In this document: piece by piece, positions 1 through 11,168 of the stretch
Position numbering within the stretch: the first letter of the stretch is position 1
How the letters are laid out: each line of letters opens with the position of its first letter
Assembly: GCA_038501785.1 (NCBI GenBank)
Contig: JBAMJR010000065.1
Coordinates: 6,956,001 to 7,020,000 of the forward strand
Direction: 5' to 3'
Source: Myoxocephalus aenaeus
Taxonomy: Eukaryota; Chordata; Actinopteri; Perciformes; Cottidae
DNA length: 64,000 bases
Position numbers and translations under genes: made by a program
The notes under the pieces: generated by a model
What the model was told of the DNA's origin: nothing
Seen by the model: only the letters and a program-made list of their open reading frames with translations
Databases searched by the model: none

Positions 1-992
1 ACTAACAGGTGGAGTGCAGAGCAACAGGAGCTCCCTTCTTCATTTCATTGAGACAAAAGCAATGACAAAACATAACTTTCCACCCTAAAATCCTCTCACG
101 GCTTAATAAACCTCTCTGCCAGGCCGCCCGTCTTCTCACGGGGTACCTTTTCTCGCCCACTCACGTTTTTCAGATAAAAGCGCTGCAGCTGTGAAGGACG
201 TCATAAATTACACCCACTTGTTGTGAGAAAAAGCTGTACAGCAGCTGGACTTCAGACCGGAAGAAGGTCATGCACAGTTTAAAAGAAAGACGAACACGTT
301 GTTTGCTGCAGACCTTTCGCTCAGAGAAACAACTTTTCCCCCGCTCCTCCACGACGATGTGCCTGAACGCTACCTTCTTTATTTTCCAAGATATAACAAC
401 TTTTCTTCTGGATTATAGTTGGTATAAATAGTTTTTGACAAGTCAGAAGAAACTTAAACAAAAGAAAAGTGCAAAAAGGAATCTGTTTGTCTCCCCTCCA
501 CTCGCTCCCCCGAGAACTAATGGCTGATGGTAATTACATTTAATGAGATCATGGGGTCGTCTGCTGGGTGCACTTCTGCAAATTGCTCTCAGCGTGGGGT
601 CTGAAGTGGGATAGGGTAGGGGCCCGCGGGGCAGTGGAGGTCGGGGCCAGGAGTGTTTGGGGCAGGGAGTGGCTTTACCTGTCACTCAGCGAGCAGTGGA
701 ACATGTCGCGCGTTTGTCCTCCTTTGTCCTCCTCGTTTGTTTGTCTGGCGGAGATAACCACACAGAGGTGGCGCTCGTCTTGGCTCCATTGTGCGAAGCT
801 GCTGTCAGCCGTCACGTCCATCCAACCCCCCACCTCTCTCCCTTTCTGCCTGCTCCACCACGACTGGTCATTTCGCCACTGTGTTCTGGCCGCAGGCAAT
901 TTAGTTAATCCATTAACAACTAATTGTCTCCTCCGGCCCTGTTTGCTTGGACAAACCGCCCTGTGGAGAAGGGAGGGGAGGACTTGGTGACC
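1..992. other. 5' flank, no gene recognised
   Basis: I see no splice-bounded exon here. Open frames are short and lack family features. The last 300 bases before the TATA box at 993 are moderately GC-rich and are probably the upstream regulatory region of the dickkopf-like gene, but no specific site can be named. Confidence 0.4.
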
Positions 993-1000
993 TATAAAAG
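993..1000 (+). promoter_or_regulatory. TATA box of the dickkopf-like gene
   Basis: TATAAAAG lies about 190 bases before the start codon at 1183, which implies transcription starting near 1025 and a 5' UTR of about 160 bases. The match is to the core promoter consensus; the start site itself is inferred. Confidence 0.6.
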
Positions 1001-1182
1001 TCACACTGGAAGAGGAGAAAGCCACTGTCACTGCTTGAACCCCTGCAGTCCTGACTCTCCACACATTTACTGGGACTTTAAAGCTGTGGATTTTTTTTCA
1101 TTTGAGACAAGCGACTCATCCTTTCCTTTACTTTACTTCGCTCTTATTTACTCCATTTGTTTTAATTAACTACTTGGCGGAC

Positions 1183-2592
1183 ATGTTTGTCAATCTCTGG
1201 ACGCTCTGCCTTTGTCTCTGCTTCGACTGGACCGAAGCTCGTATTTGGGCCTGGATGCTCAACTTGCCCCACAGCCCCACCAAAGAAGGCGCCAAGGCAG
1301 TTAGAGAAAGCGCGCCTGTCGCCAAAGCATCCACGGTAAGCTACCGGACGCCGTGCGCGGCGATCGTACTCGTGTGTTCATTCATGGCGTTAGAAGGCAT
1401 ATCGCTTTTACAAGTTTTAACACTTCCCCCCCCCCTGTTTTCTTTTCTCCCCAGGCCGCGTGCGACCATGACAGGGCCTGTGGACGAGGTTTCTCCTGCG
1501 ATCGACACTTCGGTCTCTGCGTTCCTCTGCGAGCGGAGGGCCACTACTGCCGGAGGGACGCCCAGTGTGTCCGCGGACTCAGCTGCATGTTCGGGAAGTG
1601 CCACCGCAGCGTCCCCAACGGGCAAGAGGGTGAGAGGGCGCCCCGTTCATTTAAAACGTTAAAGAGAGAGCGTGGGCCTTTGTCAGTCTGGAGTTTCAAT
1701 ACAGCTGGACCTTGAATAACCGGTATATTTCTTCCACCGTCCAGGTGCCAGGTGTAAAGTGGACAGGGACTGCGGCGCCTCCATGTGCTGCGCGCGGCAC
1801 CACGGCGAGCAGGTGTGCAAGAGACGGCTGGTCCGCGCCGAGAGCTGCTACGTCCCCGACGGAGGCCTGGCCTTCAGCATCAACCAGATCTGCCCGTGTG
1901 ACGAGGGGCTGCTGTGTCGGGAGAACGGTGCATCACACCGGAGAGGGTGAGTCAAGCAAATGAACTGTTTATCCAAAATGTATTTATTCAAAAATACCAC
2001 TGGCAAAGTGTGTACATGCACACTTAAAAACCCTTTTTTTTATAGTGTGTCTGCTCTCGGTGTGCTCTATTGTCCCAGAATGCATTGCACAAAGGAAACA
2101 GAGGAGCTGCTCACAGCTGGAAGACATTAAAACAAATTAGGGATGTCAGTAGAACAGATCCAAAAAAGAAGATGCTATTAAATCCTTGGAGATTTTTTTT
2201 TTTTTATGACGACATTTGTGAATTTTAATTGTCAGTGACATTCCGACATTTTATCTGACATAAATAGATAACTGTGTTGATTTTTTGAATCAAACTAAAC
2301 TCACTGACATAGAAAACTCGCTTTCTGGGTCTTCTGAATCTTTTTCTTTCATCCGACATGATACAGAATAACATCTTTAATAACATCTTTAAATAACTCC
2401 TCAACCCCTCTGTGGCATCTCAGTGACATCGTTGTAGAATATGCTTTAAAAATGTTTAAAGTATTGTGTTAGTTAGTCGATAATAAACGGCGTCTACACG
2501 TGTTCTTAACAATCGCTTGTTTGTCTTTCAGGAGAGATTTTATTTACCAGCCAGAACGAACAAGTTGGAGCTGCCAAGTGCCCAAATCTTGA
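1183..2592 (+). CDS. Dickkopf-type secreted cysteine-rich protein (Dkk3-like), 4 exons
   Basis: Exons 1183-1335, 1455-1629, 1745-1946 and 2532-2592 join in frame with GT/AG borders to give 196 residues. Residues 1-19 are a hydrophobic signal peptide (MFVNLWTLCLCLCFDW...). Two cysteine-rich modules follow: residues about 53-100 (starting CDHDRACGRGFSC, ending CMFGKC) and a colipase-fold module from about 112 (CKVDRDCG..MCCARH...CPCDEGLLC) with a last cysteine near the C terminus. The linker between modules is only about a dozen residues. That is the Dkk3 plan; Dkk1, 2 and 4 have a long linker. The protein is much shorter than human DKK3 because the long N-terminal region and acidic tail are missing. 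Dickkopf proteins modulate Wnt signalling outside the cell; Dkk3 members often do not bind LRP6, so that role is inference only. The family call is firm; orthology to a named gene is not. Confidence 0.82.
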
Positions 2593-2837
2593 TGCCCCCC
2601 TCCAAATTCAAGCTATTTATTATGTCAATATGTTGTATATGATTGTATATTTTGTATGTATTTTCAAATATGTTGTAATGCTATATGTTCTTTTTTATTA
2701 TTATTTCATTTTGTACATTTTGACAAAAAAGCACTACTATGTGTAGCTCAACGACGCCATGCAGTGTCTTCCTCATGCATTCAGTGATCTTTGATTAGAT
2801 GTATACATGTATGCTCCCTTTCAATCTATAGAATACA

Positions 2838-2843
2838 AATAAA
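2838..2843 (+). terminator. Polyadenylation signal of the dickkopf-like gene
   Basis: AATAAA lies about 245 bases after the stop codon at 2590-2592, in an AT-rich 3' UTR. It is the first canonical signal after the stop. Confidence 0.6.
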
Positions 2844-4965
2844 TATTTTCCAAAAGCAACGATTTGTGTCATTTAAAATCACTTTATTTTGAAGCTTGCC
2901 AAAATCACTCATCAATAATAAATGCACATAAGCAACATGGAGAATGGAATAAAATGTGTTGCTGCTCTCTTGTGGTGAACATATATAAAGGGATCATGTC
3001 ACAACAATGTTTGTTAAACTTCCCTCCATGCAAATATGACTGTTAAATTATTCACATAGCAGATAACTAAAAGTTCAGTTGGTCAACAGACGTTGAAACC
3101 CAAAGAAATTAGATTTAGAAAATAAAGTTGAATAATTTGGAGAAAAAAATTATTTTGTCATGATTTTACGACAAAAATAATAATATCAGGAGAATTAAAT
3201 TACTTATTTTTGAAGAATAAGTGACTTAGTTACAATTAACTACAATAAAAAAAGAGAGGTTTAAGGAGTTTGTATACTTTGCCGCATGTTTTGATTGAAG
3301 CAGCAACAGCCAACCGTTTACAGACGCCTTTCCAGTTTAAATGGAAGTAAATGTTTCGCTCTCAAAAGACCTTAAAGCTCAGCATCGACACACCGAGCGC
3401 GTTTCTTGGGCCGCCGGACGCGGTTTCGTAACCCGGTGGAGTCTTGCGGCTCCCGGTTGTAACGCTAGCCGTTCTCAGATCGGTATCTTCCTCACAAATT
3501 CCCCCGCCGCTCCATTCAAATGCTAATTGTCTGCAGTTTGCCCCCTTCAGTCGGCTGGTTGACTTGAATTGTTCCGTGAAGGACGTCAGTGTCTCACCGC
3601 TTCGCTATCGGTTTACAGCTCTCATCATTGAGTCTTTGCAAGGCGGCATTTGAATGGAAGCGCATGTTAAAAACAACGAGTTCTGCGTTTATTGGAGCGC
3701 TGGAGGCACATCTAGCTTCTCCCTTCCCCTTTGAGCATTTGAGCATTTGGATTCTCTTAAAAACTGTTTCATTGAGAACAGTTGAAAAGGCTTTAGGCAT
3801 GCATGATATTAAACCAATAAAGATCGTGCAAACGGGCCAACGAGACCACACGTTTCAGACAAAGACGATATCTAATCGCACGAGACTGTGAGAAACCGTA
3901 TATTACTGAATGCTGCAAAAGCTTTATCATCTCCAGAACACTAGTCACCAGTGAATGCCGGCTCTTATCTGAGCTGCCATCACTTTTTTCAAGGTACCCA
4001 TACATGTCTGTTTGCACTGTTTAGCTTCTTTAATGGTATTCTGTTTCGCTTCGTCCTCTTCGGCCAAGAAGACAACAAAGAAGGAACATTGCCTCAAGTC
4101 CTGTCCTAAAAAAAAACCTCTGTGACATTATCAAATGTGCAGCTGTGCTTTTACATGTTGTATCTCAAGAGATTCATGGGTTGAAGGCATAGTTTAAGGG
4201 CTCAGCCAGCAGCCGTTTAGCTTAGCTTAGCGGAACCTAGCTTAGCATAAAGACTGGAAACGGGTAAAAAATTGTTAAGATCTTACGCAAACCAAAGTGT
4301 GAAAATAACAATTTCTGTGGTTTATTTTTGCTCTGAGCCAATAAATAAATCCCCATAAAAAGGCAAATTGTAATTTTTACACTTCTTTTTTTATTGTTTT
4401 AAACAAAAAAACATCTAATCTGTTTTAAGAAGTGAACTGATGAGGCTTGCTATTTCCCTCTGTCGTCTTTAACACTGGTGGGAATGAAACAAGGGATGAA
4501 ACAAATGTTTAAAGTGGAACAGAATGGGACAATCTTTGTAATTATGATTTAACATAAACTGTAACACGTTGAAAAGAGGCTATACATCTATTGGAACAGT
4601 CTTCAGCTCGTCTTGTGACACATTGTGAGTATGTTGAGTTTACAGCCGTGACGTTTTCTTCCTCTGCCACAATGACGATGCCAGGTAAACATGACATACA
4701 CTAATTGTCCCCCTACACGTCATAACTGTTTGGTATTCCCTGCATTCGATTGACACATTTCCTGCATGCCCGTCCCAAGAAAAGGTGACTTTGAGCACCT
4801 TTCCGAGCTGTAAACCCGTGAGACGCTGGTCATTTGAAAGTGAATGTCCGAGCAGCACAGAGAGCTTTTTGTGAGCCGAGACACAATGGAGCTCTTAAAG
4901 CTGCCATGGGGGAGAAGTGGAGACGGGGGAGGAGGAGGGAGGATGCTTAGCCTTACCTGCGAAGG
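2844..4965. other. Intergenic interval between the dickkopf-like gene and tectb
   Basis: I see no exon. It is AT-rich with a dispersed fish repeat at 4186-4330. The GC-rich, partly conserved-looking stretch 3380-3650 has open frames on both strands but no splice sites or recognisable protein, so I leave it unassigned. Confidence 0.4.
4186..4330 (+). repeat. Dispersed percomorph repeat (TAGCATAAAGACTGGAAAC family)
   Basis: It contains the sequence block CAGCCGTTTAGCTTAGCTTAG, then TTAGCATAAAGACTGGAAAC and a downstream AAACCAAAGTGTGAAAATAAC segment. This is a familiar interspersed repeat of spiny-rayed fish. Further copies or parts lie at 12765-12850, 24975-25005 and 59825-59975, and its core is the unit of the minisatellite at 12927-13470. 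Confidence 0.6.
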
Positions 4966-4972
4966 TATAAAA
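4966..4972 (+). promoter_or_regulatory. tectb: TATA box of tectb
   Basis: TATAAAA lies about 30 bases before an inferred start of transcription near 4998. A non-coding first exon would then run to the donor GTGAGT at 5063, with the start codon in the next exon (acceptor at 5147-5148). Confidence 0.6.
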
Positions 4973-5157
4973 TGCCTCTTCAAGTGGTCGTGCTGGTAGC
5001 TTGTTGAAGAGTCCACAAAGATCCGCTGACAGACTATTTAAAAGAGCTTTTTTCCTCTACAGGTGAGTCTTTTTTTATTATTATTACATATTTATATCTT
5101 TATTTGTTGAATATTCTCTCATTGCAAACTTCTGTAATCTCTCTGCAGCATCACAGT

Positions 5158-6010
5158 ATGGCTTCTGTCGGTGCCTTATTGATGTTGTTGCCTGTTGTAT
5201 GGACATGCTCGCCCCAAAAAGCAGGTAACACCGCTGTGGTACACAGTTAGTATGTGCTTGTGTCATATTACCCTCACAAAGTATCCACGAATCACAAATT
5301 CTATACTTCTATCTGTAGACCCTCTATTAGTATGAGGAAGAAATTCACAAGAAAACTTTTAAACGGGAAAAAAGGCAGAAAACTGAATGGAAATGTACAA
5401 CTACAATACGGATACACATTGTTAAGTACATAAAGCACTCAACATATAATATTAAATGTGTTTCAGGCAAATTGTTCATTCAACTTATTTTTAACCAATC
5501 TTTTCCAATTACAATATAGTCTAGTAATGAAATAATAAACAATAAAGGGCCCCAAGAAACACAAATAAGAAACGTAATACTTAACTTAAACTTTAAAAAA
5601 AAATTTAAGGAAAATAAATCAACTAAAGCAAGAACAACTGGGAGTGAAAGAGGATGAAATTATAATGTAAGGGAGTAAAAAAAAAAGAGCCTTATACATC
5701 AATAAAACCATGTGTCTATCTCACCTTACAGAGAAAAAAACCTCAATATCCAGCTCATATTGATGAGTATTATCATGGTGTTTGTCTCTCTGATTGTGCC
5801 TTATTTCAGATTACGTTATGGTGTCGTGTTTCCCCAACGCCATCATCGCCAACGTCCCCGAGTGTCCTTACGGCTGGGAGATCAACCAGCTGTCCCTGGG
5901 CGGAGTGTGTTACTCTGGAATACACAGCCCCGGATACTACCGCTTCAGCATCCCAGACCTGACACCCAAAAACCACTCGTACTGCGGCACCCAGTCGGAG
6001 GTGAGGGACA

Positions 6011-6077
<67 letters not shown>

Positions 6078-8044
6078 TATATCTAGACGAGGAGGTTTTG
6101 ATTTATCTGCCACCGCCCTAGAATAAAGGAGGTGAATGGAATTTAATTTAGTAGACTTTTAAAAAACGGAAACAATGTCCCTTTTTTTTAGGTTGAGGCA
6201 ATTCAAGATAAGCTCATCAGAATGCATACGAGTAGGTAAAAAAAAAAAAGACAGAAAAAGAGGAGAAAAATTACAAGAAAACTAAAACAAACAATACATA
6301 TTTTTTTGTAATAAACCCCCAAAACACAGAAAGGCACAGTAATTTATCATAAGCCTTTAGACAAATATGACTAACTTTAATTTTGCTTCATATTGTAACA
6401 AATTGAGCAGCAACATATGTCATTTCACACTGCCATCTTTGTTTGGATTGAGATATTTCTTTAAGGATTATGTAGATGCATTCACAACAGCTTTGTTAAT
6501 TAAATGACCTTCTGAGTTTTTATTGTTTGGTAAAAGGGATGTTTAGCTCTCAGACTAAAATGTACTTGTAATAAATAAGAGGCACAAACTGTGATTAAGA
6601 CCGAAATAATTAAACAAAGAAATAGAACAAGCTGTCAACTGCGTAATAGAGACTGTTTCATTGGTAAATATCTCAAACCATGGCACATAAAACAAAAACT
6701 ATCTATATATGCTAGGTCATTTGGGTATACCGGCCCTTTAAGACATTTAGCCATTTCAATGCACTCAAAGTTTCTGTCTCGGATGCTAAGTTAATTAAAC
6801 AATTACGTCTCATTTTATTCACATTCCCTCTGACAGTACGTAGCCGGCAAAGACCCCAAGTACATCTTCTCCAACTCCATCGTGTCCAACGACACGACGC
6901 TCACGGTCAGAAACCAGCCGGTCAACTACACCTTCAGCTGCGTGTACCGGGCCGCCTACCTGCTGAACAACGCCGTGTTCAGCCAAAGGTGAGCGCCGCC
7001 GCTGCCGCCAGGCACGAGGCCGCCGCCTAGAAGAGAGAAGTGCATTCTGACCCAATGACTTGCAGTGTTTTTACTAAACCCTCTGCTTTTTCCAGAGTGG
7101 CGACAGTTTATGTCAACAACGGGAGTTTAGGCACTTTTAGATCGCAGTTATCTATGAATGTGTTCACGGTGAGTAGCCGCTCACAGATGCAGTTCCTCCA
7201 GTGGAGGCAACATGTTTCATTTGAAAAGTTAGATAAAAAGCTTGTCAGTCACAGTCAGATGAAGAAATATAAAAAATACACATGGATTTCGTAGAATTCA
7301 AAGTTCCTGTACGCCAAGGACTCCCCGTACGTGATCGACACCTCGGAGATCGGCTCTGAGGTTTTCATCGGCATCGAGGCAAAAGGACTGAGTAACAGGT
7401 TTATCGACACGTTTCAACATTTTTCTTCAAATGTTTGTATTCGGACGAGTACATCCGCATGCCACTCAATTTTCTAACCCACCTTTTTGGTATCGCCTCT
7501 CAGATTCAGAGTTGTGATAAACAACTGCTGGGCCACTCCTACTCCGTACTCGACAGACAAGAAGAGGTGGAGCCTCATCATTAACAGGTGCAAAGCAAAA
7601 ACAATGGAGGCAACGCTTTTTGAAGTGGGGTTGAATCGGGTACTCTGTAGAGTCCAGGGTCAGGGTATCGGTCTGGAGAAGCAAGGGGAAGCAGCAGAAC
7701 TAATGTTAGACGAATAAAACATCGCCCTTTGCGACATATTTGCAGCTTCATGGCCGTCGTTGGGGTAAAATATAAAAAATATAGCGTACGGTTTATTTTA
7801 AGTACTGCTGCAGAAGTACATTGCTTTGCTGGTACTCCTGTCTGTTTCTGCACTTCTACTGTAGGAAGTGTATAGTCTACTGACTATGGAAAAGTACCTC
7901 ATACCTCATTGAAATCATCAAATCAGAACTTTTCCTTTCAGTCCAACTTCTGCCTTAAAAATGTGAGTTAACTACAATAAACTTGAGTCATTTGTTCAAA
8001 GTCATCCCATGAGTTCTAATGTGCTCAATGCCTCTGATGAATTG

Positions 8045-8083
<39 letters not shown>

Positions 8084-8370
8084 GTAAAAGTAGGGTTACA
8101 AGCTGGTCAGTGTCCCCGCTGCTGCTCAGTGTCCCCGCTGCTGCTAGCTAGCGCTGCTGCTAGCTAGCACTGCTGCCCGCGTCCCCTCTGCCCAATTCGG
8201 GTGTCGAACCTGTTCCCGCTACCTTCGGTGGTTTTCGGGGAGCTAGCGGAAGTTAGCGGAAGTTAGCGAGGAAATAACGGAGCGCTAGCAGGAGCCCCAG
8301 CTGGCTACAGCGGGGAGCTAACGGGGACACTGACCGAAGGTAGTAGCGGCTCATAACCCGACTTTTACGG

Positions 8371-8425
<55 letters not shown>

Positions 8426-10276
8426 TTTTACAGGGTAGTTGGATGTGAAATATTGCTTCACTATGAGTAGCCACGTGATGATTGGATAAGTTTACTGGAG
8501 GTAAAACCGCTTTTTGTCTCCCAACAGCTGCTCCTCCGACAGAACTGTGACTATTTTCGAGAACGCCAAAGACAGCCGCTCCATGTTCAAGTTCAACTCG
8601 TTCCGCTTCCAGCGGCTGGAGAAGGTTTCCACGGTCTGGCTTCACTGTGAGGTCCAGGTTTGTGACGCAGAGAGACTCGTCTGTCAGCCAGTGAGTACAA
8701 CACTTTAATACCCGACATTAAAGCCCTGCAGAACTTCATCTATCTCCACTAATTACAATCCAACTCCAACGCTCCACACTGAACTGTACTTAAGTTTAAG
8801 ATACGTTACTTGAGTATGTCCATTTTCTGTTACTTAATACTTCTACTCAACCACATTTCAGAGGGAAATATTGTACTTTTTACTCGGTTTAATTGTATTA
8901 ATTTGACACTTTTGTCCACAGTGACATATAAATGAGGTACAAACAAACTTGCTTAATGTTTTCCATAAAAAACACATAATGACATTTAAAAATCAAGTCA
9001 ATTGTTAAAAATTTAACCAGAGGTCCTCAACGTTTTGGCCCTATGAGTTTTTAGCAAGTTACCCAGTGATTTCCTGTTGACAAAATTGTTCAGCTTCAGA
9101 AAATAATTAAATAGTTATAAAGATAAGTAAAAAAAAAAGTCTTAAATGAATATATTTATGTAGCTTTGTATTTATTTAGTATTCTTTTCTCTCTCTTAAT
9201 CATCTCACAACCCTTTGGAGGGACCCAACCCATATGTTGGGAACCACTGTATCTAAAAGGAAAACCAGTACCAAAAATATGCACCTACATCACCTGGTTT
9301 ATTTTTTTCACAGATTATCTGTCTCTGTCAGGATATAAGGAACGCTTGAGCAAATATGACAACATTTCATTTTTATTAAAGTTAGCGTCTGTAGCTTTAA
9401 GAAGGATTTTGAATGCAGGACTTTTACTTATAGTGGTGTATTTTATGTTTTTGGTATTATGCTGTATTCTATTAACTTCGGACAACAAAAGTCGGAGGTG
9501 TAAATTACATTTATAGTTATTATTTAGTTATTTTTGACAAAAATAAACTTGCCTTTTTCCTCAAGGGCCCCTGCTCCCTCAGAAGTCAGTCATCAGAGGC
9601 AGAACCGAGAGGGGGGATCCTCACGGCTGAGTTTAGCATTAAAGGTAAAGTTTCTAAATGCAGACGGGTTTTGAACTTCTCACAATATTAAACATAACCT
9701 CTAGTTTTAATAAATTATAAAACGCTGCATGCGTCATACGATACATAAGACATTTTGAAGGAAACTGTTGCATTGTTATTAAAAGACTCCAATAGCTGGC
9801 TGTTAAAGTCAAACATTTAGTTTGTTGTTGTTATTTGTCTTTACTGTCCACGCTTTTATTTTGTATTATCTCTTGACAGGTATTGACTCCTCCAATAATG
9901 GACACATGACAGGTAAACAAAATGAGATGCACTGGTAGCTGTGATTTAAATGTCTGAGAGCCAGAAATACTGATATTTAATTTATTCAGTCAATCATTGT
10001 ATATTTTTATGAAGTGAATGATGTTTCAAGCCTTTACTTCACTTACAGGAGTCAAATTCTGGTGGGAAAATATTTGATTTATGTATTTGTTGGCCTAAAA
10101 TCCGAACATTTGGAATGAAAACAGTGCTACGGCTCAGCAGATCCTATTGCTTTTCTTTTTATCGACGTTTGACCTGAACTGTGTTTTCTTTTTCCACCAC
10201 AGGCACTTCACTATTCCTCCTTCTGGCGGTCCTCATAAACACATGTTGTTGTTTAGTGCCTGGATCAAGAATGTAG
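5158..10276 (+). CDS. tectb: Beta-tectorin (zona pellucida domain protein), 10 coding exons
   Basis: Coding exons 5158-5224, 5810-6000, 6837-6988, 7096-7168, 7295-7398, 7504-7587, 8528-8690, 9566-9644, 9880-9912 and 10203-10276 join in frame to 339 residues. Residues 1-20 are a signal peptide. The zona pellucida domain runs from about residue 26 to 280, with diagnostic blocks PECPYGWE, NHSYCGTQSEY, SNDTT, QPVNY and NNCWATP. These match vertebrate beta-tectorin very closely. A hydrophobic tail (SLFLLLAVLI followed by three cysteines) fits a GPI-anchor signal. Beta-tectorin is a glycoprotein of the tectorial and otolithic membranes of the inner ear and assembles with alpha-tectorin. The ninth coding exon is only 33 bases. 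A non-coding exon near 4998-5062 is inferred upstream. The neighbouring gucy2g converges on it tail to tail. Confidence 0.95.
6013..6074. repeat. (AT)n microsatellite in tectb intron
   Basis: About 31 uninterrupted AT units begin only 12 bases after the donor of the second coding exon of tectb (6001). Confidence 0.95.
8082..8370. mobile_element. GCTAGC-rich miniature inverted-repeat element, copy A
   Basis: The ends are inverted repeats: CCGTAAAAGTAGGGTTA on the left, and on the right the complement of CCGTAAAAGTCGGGTT. The interior is full of GCTAGC palindromes and GCTGCTAGCTAGC blocks. The element sits between two (TA)n runs (8048-8081 and 8373-8421), as if inserted into TA repeats. A second copy lies at 23689-24041, sharing the ends and an interior block (AGCTAACGGGGACACTGACC). 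It lies in an intron of tectb. No transposase is encoded, so the superfamily is unknown. Confidence 0.75.
8786..8905. repeat. Dispersed TACTTAAGTAAAAGTA-type repeat
   Basis: It contains TGTACTTAAGTTTAAGATACG, TTACTTGAGTA and ATACTTCTACTCAACCACATTT. This is a fragment of a very common fish interspersed repeat. Other fragments lie at 7795-7870, 25560-25765, 30533-30620, 41965-42022 and 47463-47560. Confidence 0.5.
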
Positions 10277-10399
10277 TAAAAACTTCACGTCACCCCACAC
10301 TCAAGAGATTTAATCCTTTTCTCACAGATATTATATGTAATTAGGACATTTATTGACGCTTTGAATGATCTTCTCAAATGTCACATTACGGCTTTCTCC

Positions 10400-10405
10400 A
10401 ATAAA
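10400..10405 (+). terminator. tectb: Polyadenylation signal of tectb
   Basis: AATAAA lies 124 bases after the tectb stop codon and is followed by TG-poor, T-rich DNA. It is the first canonical signal after the stop. Confidence 0.55.
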
Positions 10406-10945
10406 GATGAAGCAACATTTTTAAAGAAATTACCCTTGTCCCTGTTTTTAATTAAACCTTTAAAAACAGAAATAAACTCTTTTAATCAATCCAAAAATGA
10501 AACTCAGACTCTCAACATGACAGCAACACAATAAGCATAAATAAAATGACTAAACACACTTTAATATGTATTCTCTTCCAATGATACTACCAATAACTAA
10601 TTGTGAATGTGGTTCAATTGATCAATTGTAATGGATACAAAATGATTTTCATGTGATTTAATTGTATCTTATAAAGAACACTTTATATGTTTGCTTTTAT
10701 GTTTATTTTTTTCATCAACTCTCTTTTTATTGTCCAATTGTACTGTGTATTTTCCCATGTTTAAAGTGTCGCGTTTTTTTAAATTTTCAATTGTATAGCA
10801 ATTTGTGCAACATCTCAACCAATAAAGGCTATTATTATTGTTATCATAATTATTGTTGGTCATCTCAAGACATCACAAAAAACTATCATTTAGTGAAGTC
10901 ATAGCACCAAATATGTGTTGCAAAGAATAGTTTGAATTGAACATT

Positions 10946-11043
<98 letters not shown>

Positions 11044-11168
11044 ATGCTCCAGTCTCTGACCACATTTTGCCTCCTCTTCACAAGTCGTTTTGTCTTCTGA
11101 GACCTTCCGTATTGTCCTTTCCAGATGTTCCTTCAGCCAAAGTCTTTATCAGAATATCCAGTTGTTCT
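10406..11168. other. Intergenic space between convergent tectb and gucy2g
   Basis: It is AT-rich with no exon. It holds the (GT)n tract 10949-11040 and AATAAA motifs on both strands. One on the minus strand at 10726-10731 could serve gucy2g. The 3' UTRs of the two convergent genes probably occupy most of it. Confidence 0.45.
10949..11040. repeat. (GT)n microsatellite
   Basis: About 46 uninterrupted GT units between the convergent tectb and gucy2g genes. Confidence 0.97.

Noticed and set aside
568..1064. Overlapping frames of 129-140 codons on both strands before the dickkopf-like gene
   Set aside because: No family features, no splice borders, and the region fits a promoter flank.
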